Shown piece by piece: positions 41,995-53,548 of a stretch of 64,000 bases of DNA. A program made the translations under genes and the position numbers. The stretch is from the NCBI GenBank assembly GCA_033032865.1, contig JAWHQI010000009.1, positions 13,410,001 to 13,474,000 of the forward strand, in the 5' to 3' direction. The first letter of the stretch is position 1. The number at the start of each line of letters is the position of its first letter. The DNA is from Dactylorhiza incarnata. Its lineage: Eukaryota; Streptophyta; Magnoliopsida; Asparagales; Orchidaceae. Below the pieces are notes generated by a model. The model was not told the origin of the DNA and made no database searches. It worked only from the letters and a program-made list of their open reading frames with translations.

Positions 41995-43190
41995 ATGCAT
42001 GAGAAGGTTACTTCAAATGATGATACAATGTTTTTTACTTCTAATGTTCAGAAAAATTGTGCAAATGAAGTGTGGTACATTGATAGTGGTTGTATCAATC
42101 ATATGATAGGAAACAAAGATCTCTTTGTGAGTTTGGATGATTCCTTTCATAAAGAAGTCCAAACTGGTGATGATAAGAGGCTATCTGTTCATGGTCGTGG
42201 TTACATCTTAGTGAAGACAAAGAAGGGAATGAAGCGCATATGTAGTGTCTATTATGTGCCCAAATTGAAACACAATCTGATTAGTGTTGCCCAATTTCTT
42301 GTTAAAGGTCTTGGTTTTTTTTTACTTTATGGGTGACGTTTGTGAGATCAAAGACAAAGATGACACTCTTCTTGCAAAGGTATGCATGACAACTAACAAG
42401 ATGTTCCCTTTAAAGTTCAATGATGAGGTGGTGAACTATTTTAATACTATTGTGAAAGACAAATCATGGTTATGGCACAATCGTTTTGGTCATTTGAATT
42501 TTGATTCCTTATCCCAAATGGGCATGAAGAAGATGTTTCATGGCTTACCACTCATTGAACATGGTGAGAAAGTTAATGAAGGATCTGCTTACGAAAAGCA
42601 TGCGCGAATGTCATTTCCAAGAGGAAATGCTTGGAGAGCATCAAAGACTTTGGAGCTTATTCATTCAAATATATGTGGACCAATGAGGACTACTTCTATT
42701 GGAAGAAGTAGATATGTTGATGTATTCACATATAATTTCACCAGAAAGGTATGGGTATATTTTCTAAAAGAAAAATCTGATGTGTTTGGGTACTTCAAGG
42801 AGTTCAAGGCTCTTGTGGAGAAGCAAAGTGAATGCCAGATAAAAACTCTTTGTCCTGACAGAGGGGGAGAATATCTCTCTAATGATTTTAATGATTTTCT
42901 GAAGCACAATGACATAAAGCATCAGTTCACTACAAGGTATACACCACAACAAAATGGTGTAGAAGAAAGGAAGAATAGATCCATCATGGAGTCAGCTCGA
43001 AGTGTGCTTAAGGCAAAGGGAATGCCAAATACTTACTGGGCAGAGGCAGTTGCATGTGTTATCTATTTGTTGAATCGCTCTTCATCTAAGAGTGTCCCAG
43101 GTAAGACTCCTTACGAAGCTTGGAGTGGTGAAAAGTCATGCGTTGGTCAATTGGAGCGAGTATCGCTTACTCTCATGTGCCAGAAAAATT
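41995..43190 (+). pseudogene. copia C protease and integrase
   Basis: WYIDSGCINHMIGNKDLF is the protease active site (Asp-Ser-Gly). A one-base shift in a T run (about 42317-42325) changes frame. The integrase follows: WLWHNRFGHLNFDSLSQMG (zinc HH; the Cys pair is lost, KHARMSF in place of CCxxC), LIHSNICGPM (first Asp changed to Asn), LCPDRGGEYLSNDF (Asp) and PQQNGVEERKNRSIMES (Glu). Loss of the first catalytic Asp means the core would be inactive even if the frame were continuous. Confidence 0.87.
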
Positions 43191-44125
43191 GAGAGGTAAG
43201 CTTGATGATAAATCTGAGAAGTGCATATTGTTAGGTACAGTAAGCATTTAAAGGATTACAAACTGTATAATCTAGTGACTATGAAGACTACCATTAGCAG
43301 AGATGTTCTGTTTTATGAAGAAGAATCGTGGAATTGGACTGAAAAAAATAAGAGTCCATTATCCATCTTAGTTGAAGAAGGAGAGAAAAAAAGGTGGAGT
43401 TAATTTAGAAGAGCTTTCTTCTGAAGAGAACAAGTTTCGGGTTCATACATCCTCTCCTGGTGTATCCTCATCATCCTCGAGTGGAATGTCTAGTTCTGCT
43501 CCAAAGAAAATGAGAATGCTAATTGACATCTATAACAGATCTAAAGTTATCTTGCATGAAGAGTGGGCAGATTTTGCTTTATTTATTGATGTTGATCTAG
43601 TTGAATTTGAAGAATCGACTCAAAGTGAAAATATAGGAAGACCGCAAATCAAGAGATTCATTCTATTATGAAGAATGAAACTTGGGAACATACTGAATTT
43701 CCAGAGGGTCATAGATCTATTGGTGTAAAGTGGATCTATAAGACCAAGCAAAATGAGGAGAGAAATGTTGAAAAGTACAAGGCGCGGTTGGTTGTCAAGG
43801 AATATAAGCAAAAATATGGATATGATTATAATGATGTGTTTGCTCCGATTATACATCTTGAATCGATCAGATTCATTTTAGCTCTTGCAGCTGAACATGG
43901 TTGGGGAGTAAATCAAATGGATGTAAAATCGGCATTCTTGAATGGCGTATTGGAAGAAGTGTATATCAATTAGCCTCCCGGCTACATTCAGAAGGGAGAA
44001 GAAGGAAAAGTATGCATGCTGAATAAGGCTCTGTATGGCCTCAAGCAGGCTCCTTGTGCTTGGTACATCAGAATTGATAGTTATTTTAAGAAGAAAAACT
44101 TCAGGAGATGTCCTCATGAGCACAC
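43191..44125 (+). pseudogene. copia C linker and N-terminal reverse transcriptase
   Basis: A decayed linker (Ser-rich, about 43440-43510) is followed by MKNETWEHTEFPEGHRSIGV, KWIYKTKQNEERNVEKYKAR, VNQMDVKSAFLNGVLEEVYI, a stop at 43971-43973, and ALYGLKQAPCAWYI. It is cut at CPHEHT by element D; the RT continues at 50419. Confidence 0.88.
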
Positions 44126-46113
44126 TGTAAGTTATGGGATGTCTAACTTCACTTAAAGGGGGGTGAATAGGTGATGTTTGATTTTTAAAACTAATTGCAG
44201 AATAATAAAAGTAATAAGAAGACAGTCACAGTAAGCACCATAAACACAAAAAACAATAGGGGCTCCCCAAGATGGGTACGTCCACTTTCCCCTTCGCCTA
44301 TCTAGCAGTGTGCTAGACTCGGCAAACTCCACCAAAAACTTAGATTTTCCTGATCTTACAACTTAGAGTCCAAGACTCCTACCTCATTGGTACTAGCTGA
44401 TCCCCTACCTGAGATCCCCTAGCTCAGGATCCTACACTCAGATTCACAACCGGAATCCTACCTCAGGTTCATGCCCGAACACTACCTCAAGTCACAAGGG
44501 ACCATACACTCAGATCTCAGAGAGATCTACAGAAGAACTTAAATAAGTTTTGTTACAGTTTTACTTAAACTCAATAGAATAGATCTTATAAAGTAGAGTC
44601 TTCTTGGGATGGATGAAAACAACCTTCCTGGATCAACAATAGATTTTGATAGAATCTTCTTTGAAATCTTGATCTGTCTGAACTTGGGAATCAGAGAAAA
44701 TGTCTTGCTCTTGAGAGATTTGAGAATGAATAACCTGGAGCAATCTGAGGAGCACTTGAGTTGATATTGTGAATGTCTCCTTCTGAATATTTTCTCTGAA
44801 CCTAGAGTTTGTTGCTTTTCTTCATAATATTGTTCGATTGATTCAGAATTCTAGGATTAGGGTTTTCCTTCACATCTCATATGTATTTATATGAGATTTA
44901 ACCCTTAATGGTCGAAACTAAGAATATTTTATGTCACATATATTTTTCCTTAAAGGTATGATATGATTGGCGCAATCGGCGGTGGCGAGCTTTTGAATTT
45001 CCTTTACTTGACCTGTCTCAACGACATTTGCAATGTCTCGGCGATATTTCATCTCTTCTCGACGACATTTGGTTCTTCAAGCCGATACTAACCCTTTCAG
45101 ACTTTGAGTTAACTTTTAATAAGATGTAAAGCCATCAAGCTGATAAAACTTCATCTAGATGATACTTGTGGTCTTCAAGATGATATCTAAATTCAGCACA
45201 ACCATTGTCTTCAAGTCGATTGTTAAGTTTATCAAGATGACATTTCAACTTGTCACGTCGATAAGACTTATACTTTAGATCTGACTTTTGGATTATCAAG
45301 AGGAGGTCATATCTAAATGATATGAACTCAAGCATTCATCAATTCAACATGCTTCTTGAATTATCGTCTAGACTTCTCGGCGATATTTTAACTGGTCTCG
45401 ACGATAATTGACTTAAGGAAATTTACCTTCACCTAAGTATTCAAGACGACAACATAGCTTCAACACGATTTATACTTAGTACTTGAGAGCTCCTACTTGA
45501 ATTATTGAATTAGCTGAACTTCTTCAATACGATATTTGTCTGTCTAAGCTTCATCAAGAAGATATTCTGATGAATGAACTGATCCTTCTTATCAAGACGA
45601 TTTATGATATTAGTTGTGTATCTTCAAGATGATATCCCTTGAAGCTTAAGGTTATTGAGATGATATATCTAACTCATCAAGATGATATTTGACTTAGACA
45701 AATTCCGATCTTCCTGAATTTTGATCCTTTGCTCTATCAAACTTTCTATATCTTTCTTCCTGTTGTTTATGAGAGATTGACAAGTCTAACATAGTTTAGA
45801 TCTTAGGTCGGCATGGTGTTTTGCACAATGAGGGATTATATTGGTAAAACGGTATCTGATGACACTAAGTCTAACCCTATGCTAGGCTTGCACTATCTAA
45901 TACCTGAAATCAACATAACTAAACACATGCATCAAATACAAAGTGTGTTTATCCTTGCCCTAAACCCTAAAACCATAAACTCTAAACCCTAAAATCCTAA
46001 TCCCTAAAACCCTAAACCCTAAAATCCTAAACTCTAAACCCTAAGATCCTAATCCCTAAAACCCTAAACCCTAAACCCTACCAACCTAAGCATTGTGGGC
46101 AAAGTTCCCAACA
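44126..46113 (-). repeat. element D 3' LTR (left), with telomeric block
   Basis: Plus-strand ends are TGTAAGTTATGGG and TTCCCAACA. It is 1988 bp, longer than its partner chiefly because of a CCCTAAA-type block at 45958-46080 and an indel near 44840. It contains many TCAAGACGATA- or TCTCGACGATA-like phrases dispersed over 45000-45700. Confidence 0.85.
45958..46080. repeat. Interstitial telomere-like repeat block
   Basis: About 17 units of 7-8 bp of the CCCTAAA type, including exact CCCTAAA and variants CCCTAAAA, TCCTAAT, CTCTAAA and CCATAAA. A partial higher-order duplication of about 50 bp is visible. The corresponding part of the other LTR (near 50371-50395) has unrelated unique sequence. 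Confidence 0.93.
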
Positions 46114-48657
46114 ATCTCCTCATATTTGAAGAAGTCAGAACCTCAAACAATGATAAAGTACACACAATAAAAATATCAAAAATAATAATCATGTGCAACA
46201 TCTAAGGTGGTTCAGAATACCTCGCATTGTTACCTTCTCCTCCTTTCTGACTTTTCAATTTCTGTTGGAGGATATGAATCTCTTGTAATATTCTCCCCCT
46301 TTTGTCTTCTTAATAAGTTGATTGAAGAATATATCCTTGCACTTGATCATCTAGGGCATATGACTCTAGATGAGTCCCCCTCAATAGCAGCTAATCCTTC
46401 CAGACTCTTCACAGTGTCTTGGGCTGAGAGCTCATGAGTCTCGCCCTCAACTGGAGCATTTCCTACAACACAGATTCTGTCCAACTGAACTTATGATTTC
46501 TAATAGTGCAATCTAATCCACAGCAGCAGACTCTTCTTCTTGAGGAACATCAGCAAAAGGATTTTCAGCAATCATGGATTCTCCCAATAGTTCTATCATT
46601 TGGTCAGGAACAACATTTGGAGCTCCCTCCCCCTCAATTTGTGCAGGGGTTTGATCAGTGATCAGTCCTGTATATGGTTAGGTGCGCTAGTTGAATATTG
46701 TGATCAAAGATCTAATGGTTGAGATTAGTTGTGTGTCATAAGTTTATCTACACGATAAATTCTGTATTTCATCTTGACATCTAGCCGATACAGACTTTAT
46801 GCCATCTTGATATCACGCCGACACAGTCAATACTTAGAGATTTCTCCTACATTTTTCTAAAGTACTTCCATAGCCTTTAGTAAAATCTTTAAGTTGGATT
46901 ATTATTCCAGTAATGTTCCTGGAACATCCACTGTCCAAATGACAGAAGATTTTTATTGGCTTTTGGACTATCCTGCAAAATATATTAGTTTACCTTAGTA
47001 ACCCAAACCATCTTGGTTCCTAGGTTCTTATTAGTTTTGATAACTGAATAATTTCTAACAAAACTTTTCGCAAGCTTCATATTCATTGCCCTAGGAACTG
47101 TTGGATTGAACTAATAGTCAATGGAAAAATGGCCAATCTTACCACAACACCAGCACTCAAATCTATTATACCTCCTCTTCGGAGTCACCTTCTGAGAGGA
47201 GTGAGTATGTTAATGATGAGAAGAGAACGTTGCAACATTCTTAGCATTTCTAAGATTATCTTGTGGTTGTGTGCATGATGGAATTGGGGATGTACGATCA
47301 CATGATTTTTCTTTAGGATAGGCTTTTGTAGAACAGCCTTTTCTTTCCCTTTGACTGATGGTGTTGTTGAACCAATCACAAATGGCCCATGTCCTTATGA
47401 GGTTTTCCAGTAGCTTTTTTATACCATGACCAACACCTCCTTTATAAGGTGCATCGAATTCATCAATAATTGGCAAGACAGTTGCTGGCCTTGAGAATTT
47501 TGCAACCAAATTTCTCTCAACTAGAAACTTGTCTTCCAACTGCTTCACGATCTTCTCCTTCTAAAGGAGTATTTTAATTTGAGCTTCAGACTTCTCTTGA
47601 AGCTCTTTGGATTCATTGCTCAACTGAGTCAACTTTTCAGTCTTCTCAGAGAACTCTGACTTAAGAGACTTAAGAGATTCAATCTCTTTAGTCTGAGCCT
47701 TGACCAACTTCTTGCTCTTTGTTAGTGCCTTCAGTAGGGCACCAAACTGGTCTACTTAATCATCCACATCCTCATGCTGAGAAGGTATGCTTGCATCGGA
47801 TTCAATGTCAGAAGTTGAGGGAGGGGTGTGAGTGACTACCTTTCCATGATTGAAGTATGTATGACCTTCATCTTCCGACCATGCCATAAAGCCATGGCAG
47901 TCTTCTTTTCTTTAGTCTAAGCCTTTACCAACTTCTTGCTCTTTGTTAGAGCCTTTAGTAGGGAACCAAACTGCTCTACAAAATCATCCTCAGCCTCATG
48001 TTGAGAAGGTGTGCTTGCATCGAATTCAATGTCATAAGCTGGGAGAGGGGTGTGAGAGAGTACCTTGCCATGATTGGAGTATGCACGACCATCATCTTCT
48101 GACTAGGACATAAAGCCATAGCAGTCCTCTTCTTCAGACTCACCGTCTGACATGGATAAGGGTGCCCTTATTCACACCCTGGCAGGAGGATAATCATCCT
48201 TCACTTCTTCAGTCCCTTTTATGAAGACAATAAGAGAATCCCACATCTCTTTAGCTTTCTTGCAGTGAATCAGATTCTAAAAGGTTGAATCATCTATGGC
48301 ACTGACCAAGATATTCTTTGCCCCTTTTTTCCATGGTAACCAAGGTGATTTCATCCCTTGACATATCAGAGTATTTCTCGGGGGCTTATCTCGCTGGATC
48401 TATGGTTGAAGCTGTCATACGGAAAAATGGTCCCTCTTCTATTGTGATGAATATCCTTGGATCAGAGGCATCCATATACAGTCTGACGCTTTCTTTACAT
48501 ATGGTGAAGTTTTCTTTTGAACAGATGGGGAGTTTCATTGAGCACAGCTCTTTGTAATTCTCTCATGCAGTCATGGTGATAGTAAAATTTGAATCTCTTT
48601 TATAAATCTTGTTCAAGTTGTTAAGCTCTATTTGGATAACATGACTCTAATACCACT
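46114..48657 (-). pseudogene. element D gag and protease remnant
   Basis: Reading leftwards after the primer-binding site, a UBN2-like block is seen around 48300-48190 (IHCKKAKEMWDSLIVFIKGT, EVKDDYPPARV). A Lys/Glu-rich likely coiled coil follows (about 47700-47560), then the open stretch 47548-47210 (KQLEDKFLVERNLVAKFSRP). A zinc knuckle remnant CWCCGKIGHFSIDY near 47155-47115 has lost its last Cys. HLDSGCSRNITG near 46955-46910 is a protease active site start. Several stops interrupt it. A 210 bp stretch is tandemly duplicated (see separate entry). Confidence 0.75.
47693..48130. repeat. Tandem duplication of about 210-220 bp in element D gag
   Basis: The segment from about 47693 to 47905 (containing CCAACTTCTTGCTCTTTGTT, TGCTTGCATCG and CTTCCGACCATG) recurs at about 47907-48130 with roughly 10-15% differences. 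The duplicated part encodes the spacer between the UBN2 block and the coiled coil. Confidence 0.85.
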
Positions 48658-50418
48658 TGTAAGTTATGGGATGTCTAACTTCACCTTAAGGGGGGGTGAA
48701 TAAGTGATGTCTTCTTTTTAAAACTAATTGCGGAATAATGAAAGTAATAAGAAGACAATCACAATAAGCACCACAAATACAGAAAACTATAGTAGTTCCA
48801 TAATATGGGTACGTCCACTTTCCCCCTTCGCTTATCTAGCAGTGTGCTAGCCTTGTCAAACTCCATCAAAAACTCAGATCTTCCTGATCTTACAACTCAT
48901 AGATTCCTACCTCAGGGACACTACCTGATCCCCTACCTTAGATCCCCTAGCTCAGGATACTACACTCAGATTCATAACTGGAATCCTACCTCAGGTTCAA
49001 TCCAGAATCTTACATCAGGTCACAAGGGACCTTACACTCAGATCTCAGAGAGATCCTATAGAAGAACTAAAATAAGTTTTGTTATAGATTTACTTAGGCT
49101 GATTAGAATAGATATTGTAAAGTAGAGTCTTCTTGGGCTGGATAAAAATAGTCTTCCTGGATCAGCAACAGATCTTGATGGAATCTTCTTTGAAAACTTG
49201 ATTTGTCTAAACTTGGGAATCAGAAAAAATGTCTTACGAGAGATTTGAGAATGAATAACCTGGAGCAATCTTAGGAGCACTTGAGTTGATCTTATGAATG
49301 TCTCCTTCTGAATATTTTATACGAACTTAGAGTTTGTGGATGTTCTTCAGAATAATGTTCCTTAAAGGTCTGATCTGATCGTCGTAATCGGTAGCAACAA
49401 GCTTTTGAATTTCCGTGACATGATCTGTCTCGACGACATTTGCATTATCTCGATGATATTTCATCTCTTCTTGATGACATTTGATTTTTCAAGCTGATTC
49501 TAACCCTTTCAGACTTTGAGTTAACATCTAATAAGATGTAAACCATCAAGCCAATAAAACCTCATCTCAATGATACTTGTGGTCTTCAAGACGATATCTG
49601 AATTCGACATGACCACTGTCTTCAAGCGGATTGTTAATCTTATCAAGATGATGTTTCAACTTGTCACGCCGATAAGACTTATACTTTAGATCTGACTCTT
49701 GCACTATCAAGAGGAGGTCATATCTAAACGATATGAGCTCAAGCATTCATCAATTCAACATGCTTCTTGAATTATCGTCTAGATTTCTTGATGATATTTT
49801 ATCTGGTCTCGACGATAATTAACTTAAGCAGATTTATCTTCACCCAAGCCTTCAAGACGATACCACGGCTTCAACATGATTTATACTTAGTACTTGAGAG
49901 CTCCTACTTGAGTTATTGAATTAGTTGAACTTCTTCAAGACGTTATTTGTCTGTTTGAGCTTCATTAAGATGACATTCTGATGAATGAACTGATCCTTCT
50001 TATCAAGACAATTTGTGACTTTAGTTGTGTATCTTCAAGACGATTGTCATTGAAGCTTAATGTTATTATGACGGTATATCTAACCCACCAAGACGATATT
50101 TGACTTAGACAAATTCTGATCTTCCTGAATTTTGATCCTTCGCTTTATCCACTTTCTAGATCTTTCTTCGTGATGTTTATGAGTAAGTGACAAGTCTAAC
50201 ATAGTCTAGATCTTAGGTCGATATGATGTTTTGCACAATGAGGGATTATATTGGCAAAAAACTATGTCTAATAACACTAAGTTTAGCCTTATGCTAGGCT
50301 TGCACTATCTAATACCTCAAATCAACACAACAAAACACATGCATCAAATACAAAATGTGTTTATCCTTGACTTGAGAACTTCTTCAAATCAGGAACATTT
50401 TGGGCAAATTTCCCAACA
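48658..50418 (-). repeat. element D 5' LTR (right)
   Basis: 1761 bp, the partner of 44126-46113, starting TGTAAGTTATGGG and ending TTTCCCAACA. It lacks the telomeric block. The last 180 bp match the left LTR near 45810-45955. Confidence 0.85.
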
Positions 50419-51408
50419 CACTCTCTATATTAAGGAAGATAAAGATAAATTCTTAATCGTTTGCCTTTATGTTGATGACTTGATCTTTATAGGAAATAGT
50501 GAAAGAATGACTAAAGAGTCCAAGTGCTCTATGAAGAAAAAGTTTGAGATGACTGATCTAGGTTGTGCTTGTTACTTTTTGGGAATTGAAGTGAAATATG
50601 AAGGAGAGGTGATATCAATCTCACAAAAGAAATATGCCGCAGAAATTTTGAAAAGATTTAGAATGGAGAATGTTGTTCTTATTAATACTCCCATGGATTT
50701 TGGTTTAAAATGCTCTAAAGAAACAAATGAAAAATCAGTTGACTCAAATTTGTATAGAAGTCTCGTGGGAAGTCTTATGTATCTGACCGCGACCGGTCAG
50801 ATATTATGTATGTTGTGAGTGTGATCAGCAGGTTCATGGAAGCCCCCAAGCAAAGTCATTGGGAAGCAGAAAAATGTATATTAAGTTAGCTTTGTGGCAC
50901 TTTAGATCACGGAATTAACTATTCAAAAGTTGATTCTAGCCTGATTAGCTAAAGTGACAGTGATTGAGGAGGAAATCTTGATGATAGCAAAAGCACTTAT
51001 GGTTTTGTTTTTAGTCTTGGATCTGGCGCTATTTCATGGCAGTCCAAGAAGTTGAAGGTGGTTGCATTATCCACAGCAAAAGCCGAATACAATGCTCTGA
51101 CCATTGCCGGATGCCAAGTGCTATGGTTAAGAATGGTGTTGATTGAAGTGTTACAACCTCAAGCAGGGAGCGCAAAATTATTTTGTGATAATCAGGCGAC
51201 TATTGCTTTAACAATGAATCATGTGTTTCATGGTAGGTTAAATTAAACACGTTCGTATGAAATATCATTTTATTCGCGAACTTGTCAAAGAAAAGGAAGT
51301 TGAAGTATTATTCTGCAGTACAAAATATCAGAACGCTGATATTTTCACAAAAGCATTGAAGCCTGCATATTTTGAGAAGATGAAAAAGCTCGGTGTTTTG
51401 AAAATTTA
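50419..51408 (+). pseudogene. copia C reverse transcriptase C-terminus and RNase H
   Basis: TLYIKEDKDKFLIVCLYVDD resumes the RT exactly where element D cut it and carries the catalytic YVDD. KKFEMTDLGCACYFLGIEVK and LYRSLVGSLMYLTA follow, with a frameshift near 50795. RNase H is seen as SGAISWQSKKLKVVALSTAK, AEYNALTIAGCQVLWLR and FCDNQATIALTMN. The polyprotein ends YFEKMKKLGVLKI at the stop 51406-51408, with a stop near 51244. Confidence 0.88.
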
Positions 51409-51421
51409 ACTCAAGGGGGAG
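51409..51421 (+). promoter_or_regulatory. copia C polypurine tract
   Basis: CTCAAGGGGGAG directly precedes the TGTCAG start of the 3' LTR. Confidence 0.85.
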
Positions 51422-51865
51422 TGTCAGAATATAAGCTAAATTTCTGCTTGTCGACGAGAGTTCCAGCGGATGTCTTATGCCGATGAGAGTTCCAACTGAT
51501 TTTTGATGTCGGGGGATGTCGTTATCGATGCTTGTCGACAGGAGTGGGGGTTACCGAACTCAAGTTTGTATTGAATCTGTTTTTATTCTGTATTGATTTA
51601 GATAAGACTTTTATATTCCTGTAATAAGTAGATGACTATTTTGTGGTTGTTTAGAGAGTGCTAGCGAGATTCTGTTTCTTCTCTCTGCGGTCGCAAGGAA
51701 GCTTTTTCACATCAAAGGAGGGGGAATGTACTCACCAGTGCGTCTACCGATGGGTTGCACGCCAGAACTCGCGGGTAGCATAAGGAGGATATGGGCGAAG
51801 GCAAGAGAATTGGGAAATCCTACCACTCTTGATCGAAATAAGGTAGAGAAAATAGGCTTTTAACA
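51422..51865 (+). repeat. copia C 3' LTR (end uncertain)
   Basis: Starts TGTCAGAATATAAGC next to the polypurine tract. The end is placed at TTTTAACA (51865) because it is a plausible CA terminus. The partner LTR is outside the window, so the right boundary is tentative. Confidence 0.55.
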
Positions 51866-52263
51866 ATTCCTGTGGAATTGCGAGAAATGTCAATTTAGCG
51901 TTATTATGATGTGCGCAGAACTTTGGGTTTAGAATTGAGGGTTAATTCTAATTCTCACTCTCCAATTTCGTCTAATAGAAAGAGGTAAGCAAAATTATAA
52001 TAAATTGCAGAACCCTTTAAATTTCACCACATCTGAATTTATATGTATTTTAAACGATGTAAATTATTTCAAATACCAATGCCTCTCATACAGTCATACA
52101 TAACTATTAATAAAGTTAGTATTAATAACACAACAACAACAATAATAACACTAATAATATTGTTAATTAATATAGTTATTAGTAACATTATTAAAATTAA
52201 TAAAACTAGTAATATAATATAACTAATAACATTATTGCTAATTTTATTAATAATCTTATCAAT
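51866..52263. other. AT-rich flank between the two nests
   Basis: Unique-looking AT-rich DNA with many ATTAATAA-like runs (52100-52260). No gene, terminus or array is seen. It may be original genomic DNA or the tail of an older repeat. Confidence 0.5.
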
Positions 52264-52629
52264 TAGGGATGCAAATTTGGCTCGGGCCCGATTGCCCGGC
52301 CTGGGTCTGGTTAGGCTCGGGCCCGGTGCTGCCCAGCATTTAATGTTAGGCCTCCCAACAATTTGGTTGGGCTGTTGCTGATGGAAAGCTGCTGATGGGC
52401 TGTTGCTGATAGGAAAAGTGCTGATTCTGGAAAACGGAGTTTTGTTAAAAAACTGTTTGGGTGAAATGGAGTTTGTAAAATGGAGTTTTGAAAAAGTTGT
52501 TTGGAAACAAAACGGAGTTTTGAGCGAAATTTTTTTTTAACGAATATCAAAAATATATATATATTTTTCATCATATATTACCAAACACACAAAAATAATG
52601 TCCACATTAACCATATATCATGATATCTC

Positions 52630-52979
52630 CTATGATCTAGATTCATACAACTGATCTGCTATACTATCACGTAGCGCGATCATCTCCTCCACACCACCTG
52701 CAGTGTCAGAGCATGCAATAAATCTATAAAAATTTCTTGACTCATCATTAACGAGTCATGAAATCTAACTCGAGTCCCACGAAGTAGCTCTCCGACCCAT
52801 TTATCGCATGTTTGCTTTGAAGTCATGGATAGAACCGGAGGGTTTAACATCGAGGTGTGTTCAGAGATATAACATATTGCTGCCACCACATATTGATGAT
52901 GGGCGATAGCACAATTTCTTCTAAAGATTGCGTGCTTCTCGTCCTCTGCTTTGGTATTCTCCGATTCATCGCTAGACAT
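52630..52979 (-). pseudogene. PIF/Harbinger transposase with the catalytic core deleted
   Basis: The N-terminal exon starts at ATG 52979 and reads through MTSKQTCDKWVGELLRGTRV and MMSQEIFIDLLHAL. This resembles the helical N-terminal region of plant HARBI1/ALP1-like nucleases. At about 52700 it passes directly, in another frame, into EEMIALRDSIADQLYES and a stop, which resembles the extreme C-terminus of these proteins. The whole DDE nuclease domain between them is missing. This is an internal deletion derivative that could move only in trans. Confidence 0.7.
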
Positions 52980-53315
52980 TTTCTGTTAGAAAAATAAAGA
53001 AATTAACATTATCAGAAAGTAAACTAAAATTATAACATTATCACAGAACTCAGGCAAATTTCTAATAATGTTCATAATGTCTGTTATACCATCCATAAAG
53101 GCCTTGGGGTGTGTCTAGAGAAAACTCCACTGAAGAGAGATGGGGTCAACGGTCAACACGCAATCGCTCGAATCGAAGAAAACGAGCCCGTCATTCCCGC
53201 TGCCAACCGCCAGGAACAGAGCGCGCGGAGAACAAACCGCAAGCGCACGCGCTACCGCACGCACGGTAGCGCACGGGCAGCGCCCCCCCGTCGCGGGGGA
53301 ACGGCCCCGCCGCAC

Positions 53316-53548
53316 ACCCTCGGGGTGCGGCTCGCGCGGAGCCGCACCCCACAAGGGGTGCGGCCACGCCGCACCCCCCTTGGGGGTGCGGCCAAGCCGC
53401 ACCCGCAAGGGGTGCGGCTGGGCCGCACCCCCCTTGGGGGTGCGGTCCAGCCGCACCCCTTGGCGGGTGCGGCCAAGCCGCACCCCCCTTGGGGGTGCGG
53501 CCCAGCCGCACCCCCCCCCCCCCGGGGTGCGATTCAGCCGCACCGCCC
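53316..53548. repeat. GC-rich hairpin array, 5' LTR of G
   Basis: About eight units of roughly 25-28 bp such as GCCGCACCCCCCTTGGGGGT followed by GCGGC. Each unit is self-complementary, so both strands can form stacked hairpins. Period and sequence keep several frames open, producing spurious ORFs. Confidence 0.9.

Larger units (their letters stand above)
44126..50418 (-). mobile_element. Minus-strand copia-like element D (gag with protease remnant, no pol)
   Basis: LTRs 44126-46113 and 48658-50418 flank a 2.5 kb internal region. The primer-binding site is next to the right-hand LTR (minus strand TGGTATTAGAGTC near 48655), so the element reads leftwards. Only a decayed UBN2-type gag, a zinc knuckle and a protease start are present, with no integrase or RT, so it is non-autonomous or deleted. 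It splits the copia C RT at a CACAC site: CACAC at 44121-44125 and at 50417-50421, where the right copy overlaps the LTR-terminal CA. The LTRs are clearly diverged, so the insertion is old. Confidence 0.85.
41655..51865 (+). mobile_element. Ty1/copia retrotransposon 'copia C', plus strand, host of the Tekay element
   Basis: Only the right part is in the window: gag C-terminus, protease, integrase, RT (split by element D at 44126-50418), RNase H, polypurine tract and 3' LTR. The reading resumes directly after the Tekay 3' LTR at 41655, so Tekay inserted into copia C gag. The 5' LTR lies left of the window. Many stops and frameshifts are present; it is the oldest layer of this nest. Confidence 0.88.

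Noticed and set aside
45958..46080. A true chromosome end
   Set aside because: The telomere-like block is short, degenerate and surrounded on both sides by LTR sequence.
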